Source of the DNA: DAOPZC01 sp035353175
GTDB taxonomy: Bacteria > Verrucomicrobiota > Kiritimatiellia > RFP12 > UBA1067
Assembly (NCBI GenBank): GCA_035353175.1
Contig: DAOPZC010000121.1
Span: 1-7,939 of the forward strand
Length of the DNA: 7,939 bases
Reading direction: 5' to 3'
The notes under the pieces were generated by a model, which was not told the origin of the DNA, made no database searches, and saw nothing but the letters and a program-made list of their open reading frames with translations. The position numbers and the translations under genes are program-made. Positions 5,432 to 7,939 of the stretch are shown here, one piece after another (position 1 is the first letter of the stretch; each line of letters begins with the position of its first letter).

Positions 5432-7939
5432 TTACCGCAGGCTGAACAGCGTGCCCGAGTTGTCGTGCAGGACCCTCAGGACGCCTGTTCCCGAGAAGTG
5501 CGTGTCATCCTTGTAAGTCGCGCCGCTGCTTGATGAGCCATGTGTGCCGGCCCGCTGCATTTTCTCGCCGTAAAAGAGCCAGCCGACCGACTCGTCCGTT
5601 CCTGCCGCAAGGTTGATCTTGGCCGTGGCCGTGCCGGCGGACGGCATTTTGATTGTGGCCAAATCCGCGACGGCAGAGGGGGTGGTGGCGAGTTGGAGGG
5701 TTCCGGTTCCGCCCACGACGATGTTGGTGCTGTTCGGGCCGAGCGTCCCGGGGGTTGACACGGCCAGCGTGCCGTTGCTGACGGTGAAGCCGCCGAAAGT
5801 TTTGTTGGACGCGTTGGTCAGCGACAGTTTTCCTGTGCCGATCTTGACGATGCTCACCGCGCCGGTGATCATGGCGTTGTAGATCGTGTCGGAATTCTGG
5901 TTCACCGTGAGCGTCATCGGCGCCACGCTGTACGTGAGACGAAGGCTCCCTTCGTTATAACTCGTCTTCAAGGTGCCGACGGTCTGGTCGTTGCCGTTGA
6001 AGTTCAGGACCGAACTCGGCGAGCCTGAAGATCCTTGGTTCAAGGTGACGTTCGCGGGCCAGGCATTGGGCACGTCGGTGCGGAATTCGGTGCCGCCGGC
6101 CTCGAACGAGGTAAAGGTGTTGCCCGCGACCGCGAGAATGACGGAACCGCCGTAGGTGTGGCAGGTGAAGCCCGACGCGGTGATGGGCTTCTCGCTGAAC
6201 CGGATATACGTGCCCCCGACGGCGGTGCAGGTCGCAGCACCGCCGTTGACGCCGCCGATGACTTCCAGGCAACCCTTGTTGTTGGTCCGCAGGCGCGCGT
6301 TGTTCAGCGTGATCAGGCCTCTCAAAATGTTGGTGCCGTCATTGCTCCGGAGGTTTCCTTGATAGACGAGGGAAGCCTCTCCTCCCATTGTGATCGGTTC
6401 GTCAAGCGTGAGTCCGCTGCCGCCTTCAATACAGATGTAGCCGCCGTCATTGATCACCGTGTTGGCGTTGGTGCTTCCGAGCGCGTGCGCGTGACGGATG
6501 ATCGCGTAGTTCGTCTCGATCGTCGTGACGCCGCCGTAGCTGTTGTCGCCGGAGAGGATCAGCACGCCGTTGCCGCGCTTGGTCAAGTTGAAGGCGTTTC
6601 CGCCGTCAGAGATGGCGCCGGTCACGTTCAGGGTGGTGGTTCCCGCACCGTTGTTGGTGATGCTCCAGAACTGGTGGTCGTCAAGGACGAGGTCCTCGGC
6701 GATCGTATAAGTGCGGGAGGTGGCGTTGGGGACGCCCGCCCTGATGCTGCCCGCGCCGAGGGTCAGGAGGCCATCGCCCGCCGCGACGGTGAAGTTGGTG
6801 TTGGCGTTGAAGACCATCTTGGTGAAGGTGGCGGGCGTGTCGGCCGTCGCCGTGTTGCCGCCCGAGGCGAAAATGGCGCGCGAGTAGCCGGCGAAGGAGG
6901 GCGGGGTGTCGCCTTCCCAGTTTTCGCCGACGCTGAAGTCGGATCCGGCCCCGCCGCCGTCCCAGGTCGCGTCCGCATAGGGGATCGGCGAGCCGCTCGC
7001 GACGTTCAGGATGCCTCCGCCGTTGAAGAAGGCGTCGTTCACGTTGTCCGCGCCGCTGCCGGTCGCGCCCCACGTCCCCGCGGTCTGCTGTTCGCCATTG
7101 AGAAACAACCGGTTGACGGTGTTTGTGATTCCGGTCTTGATTTTGATCTTTGCGCCTTCCAGCGCACGGAGTGTCGCCGCGGCGGACAAGACATTTGTGT
7201 TGCGCAGTTCGAGCGTGCCTCCGTTGACGCGGAACGAGGTCACCGCGCCAAACCCGCCGGAGTAGTCGCCGAGCGTGAGCGTGCCGGCGTTGATCGTGAC
7301 GCTCCCCGTGGTTGTCATGGGGACGATGTTGGTGAAATTCAGGGTTCCGCCATTGTTCTTAATCAGGCTGACCGCGCCCGCGATGTCGCCCATGTAATAC
7401 GTGGTGCCACCCTGGTTGACGGTGAGCGTCGCCGGCAAGGCGCTGGTCACCGCCAGGTAGCCGGGCGCCGACCACATGGGGTCGGTCCTGATGGAGCCTA
7501 CGGCCTGGTCATGTCCATTCAGGTCCAGAATTCCGCCGGATGCCCACGATCCGCCGATATCGAGGGTGCAGCCGGGCGGGAGCGCGTTGTCGACATCCGT
7601 ACGGACTTTCGCCAGGTTGGCGATCTTCAGCGACGAGAACGTGTTGCCCGGGACGGCCAACACCGTGGTACCGGACGTTTCGACCTGAAGAGCTGCGGAC
7701 GATCCGAACTCGATCGGCTTGTTTTCGAAAACCACGTTCGGGGCGCTTCGCAGGATCAGCGTTCCGCCGGAAACGTGCTTGACGCCGCCGCGGATGACCA
7801 AGGTTCCGCCGCTGTCCGCCCCGAGGCTGGCATCCACCTCTTTGTAAATCGTCCCGGTGATGATGTTCGAGCCGGAGCCGGCGGTCAGGCAGTTGATCCA
7901 CGGCAGGATCTGGCCGACCAGGGTGATCGGCTCCGCGAC
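5432..7939 (-). CDS. Giant autotransporter-associated beta-strand repeat protein, C-terminal 835 residues (5' end beyond window)
   Basis: The minus-strand frame is open from the right edge to TAA at 5432-5434, so the gene is partial. The GTG at 7837 is not a real start, because the frame and the repeat pattern continue upstream to the edge. The protein is rich in Gly, Thr, Asn and Ser with alternating hydrophobic residues, typical of a right-handed beta-helix. LTKRGNGVLILSGDNSYGG (about 6530-6586) is a textbook autotransporter-associated beta-strand repeat (TIGR02601/PF12951 type). ATWDGGG...FSVGENW near 6915-6970 is the usual module opener of such proteins. Two very large repeat units are visible, each closing with LFxxGExxxxGTxG...GxGxLxV. 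Only the last ~18 residues, ending SGTLFSLR, follow the final module. There is no barrel domain like that of true type V autotransporters within the visible part. A role as a surface adhesin or matrix protein is inferred from the family. The promoter and signal peptide lie outside the window. Confidence 0.88.
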   Translation of the reverse strand, partial: VAEPITLVGQILPWINCLTAGSGSNIITGTIYKEVDASLGADSGGTLVIRGGVKHVSGGTLILRSAPNVVFENKPIEFGSSAALQVETSGTTVLAVPGNTFSSLKIANLAKVRTDVDNALPPGCTLDIGGSWASGGILDLNGHDQAVGSIRTDPMWSAPGYLAVTSALPATLTVNQGGTTYYMGDIAGAVSLIKNNGGTLNFTNIVPMTTTGSVTINAGTLTLGDYSGGFGAVTSFRVNGGTLELRNTNVLSAAATLRALEGAKIKIKTGITNTVNRLFLNGEQQTAGTWGATGSGADNVNDAFFNGGGILNVASGSPIPYADATWDGGGAGSDFSVGENWEGDTPPSFAGYSRAIFASGGNTATADTPATFTKMVFNANTNFTVAAGDGLLTLGAGSIRAGVPNATSRTYTIAEDLVLDDHQFWSITNNGAGTTTLNVTGAISDGGNAFNLTKRGNGVLILSGDNSYGGVTTIETNYAIIRHAHALGSTNANTVINDGGYICIEGGSGLTLDEPITMGGEASLVYQGNLRSNDGTNILRGLITLNNARLRTNNKGCLEVIGGVNGGAATCTAVGGTYIRFSEKPITASGFTCHTYGGSVILAVAGNTFTSFEAGGTEFRTDVPNAWPANVTLNQGSSGSPSSVLNFNGNDQTVGTLKTSYNEGSLRLTYSVAPMTLTVNQNSDTIYNAMITGAVSIVKIGTGKLSLTNASNKTFGGFTVSNGTLAVSTPGTLGPNSTNIVVGGTGTLQLATTPSAVADLATIKMPSAGTATAKINLAAGTDESVGWLFYGEKMQRAGTHGSSSSGATYKDDTHFSGTGVLRVLHDNSGTLFSLR
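5471..7000 (-). repeat. Complete ~510-residue repeat unit (second visible copy) within the giant protein
   Basis: This unit runs from YADATWDGGG through the beta-strand repeat, EPIT (6389-6400), a GGV segment, EKPI, GNTF (6113-6124), FRTDV, NGNDQTVG, LTVNQ and LFYGEKMQRAGT to VLRV (5471-5482). The same anchors occur in the same order in the copy to its right, offset by 1524 to 1533 bases. Confidence 0.75.
7001..7939 (-). repeat. Incomplete repeat unit (first visible copy), cut by the window edge
   Basis: Anchors matching the next unit: EPIT (7922-7933), a GGV segment, NKPI, GNTF (7637-7648), RTDV, NGHDQAVG, LTVNQ, LFLNGEQQTAGT and ILNV (7001-7012). The opening WDGGG/NW part of this unit should lie just beyond position 7939. 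DNA identity between copies is clearly lower than the shared protein pattern, so the duplication is old. Confidence 0.75.

Noticed and set aside
5432..7837. GTG at 7837 as the true start of the repeat protein
   Set aside because: The 34 codons upstream to the window edge are open and align with the repeat unit (EPIT anchor), so the protein continues beyond the window.
1..7939. CRISPR array, tRNA, rRNA, transposase or toxin-antitoxin pair
   Set aside because: No spaced direct repeats, tRNA-like cloverleaf, transposase motifs or paired small toxin genes were seen on either strand.

Overview
The window is GC-rich bacterial DNA. The two large genes encode secreted, beta-strand-rich proteins of the style abundant in Verrucomicrobiota and related PVC bacteria, especially Kiritimatiellota or Lentisphaerota: a LamG-like protein and an autotransporter-associated-repeat protein. 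That assignment is an inference from protein style. No marker gene, rRNA or tRNA is present to confirm it.

Layout, left to right. (1) 32-2671 (+): secreted LamG-domain protein of 879 residues with a clear signal peptide. (2) 2672-3380: no intact gene. It holds a strong, probably bidirectional hairpin terminator (2759-2792), a decayed minus-strand piece of a Mu gp29-like (DUF935) phage portal protein (2888-3241) with a tail in another frame and a 9-bp tandem repeat at its end, and then an AT-rich promoter reading rightwards. (3) 3381-5386 (+): four closely spaced genes, probably one transcription unit. They are a small orphan protein, a Blc-type outer-membrane lipocalin lipoprotein, a class I SAM-dependent methyltransferase and a small three-helix membrane protein. 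A GC-rich hairpin (5391-5423) follows. (4) 5432 to the right edge (-): the C-terminal 835 residues of a very large repeat protein that continues past the window.

How the parts relate. The two surface proteins converge on the central block from opposite sides. They share a module-closing motif and a similar short C-terminal tail, so they may use the same export or surface-display route. The lipocalin is an envelope protein that binds hydrophobic ligands. Its linkage to a small-molecule-type methyltransferase and an inner-membrane protein is compatible with envelope or lipid-related housekeeping, but no joint pathway can be shown. The portal fragment shows that a Mu-like prophage once touched this locus.

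I see no CRISPR array, intact mobile element, defence system or biosynthetic cluster. The most notable points are the portal relic, the ~510-residue repeat period of the right-hand protein, the shared motifs between the two surface proteins, and the unrecognised, compositionally distinct 106-residue gene beside the phage relic.
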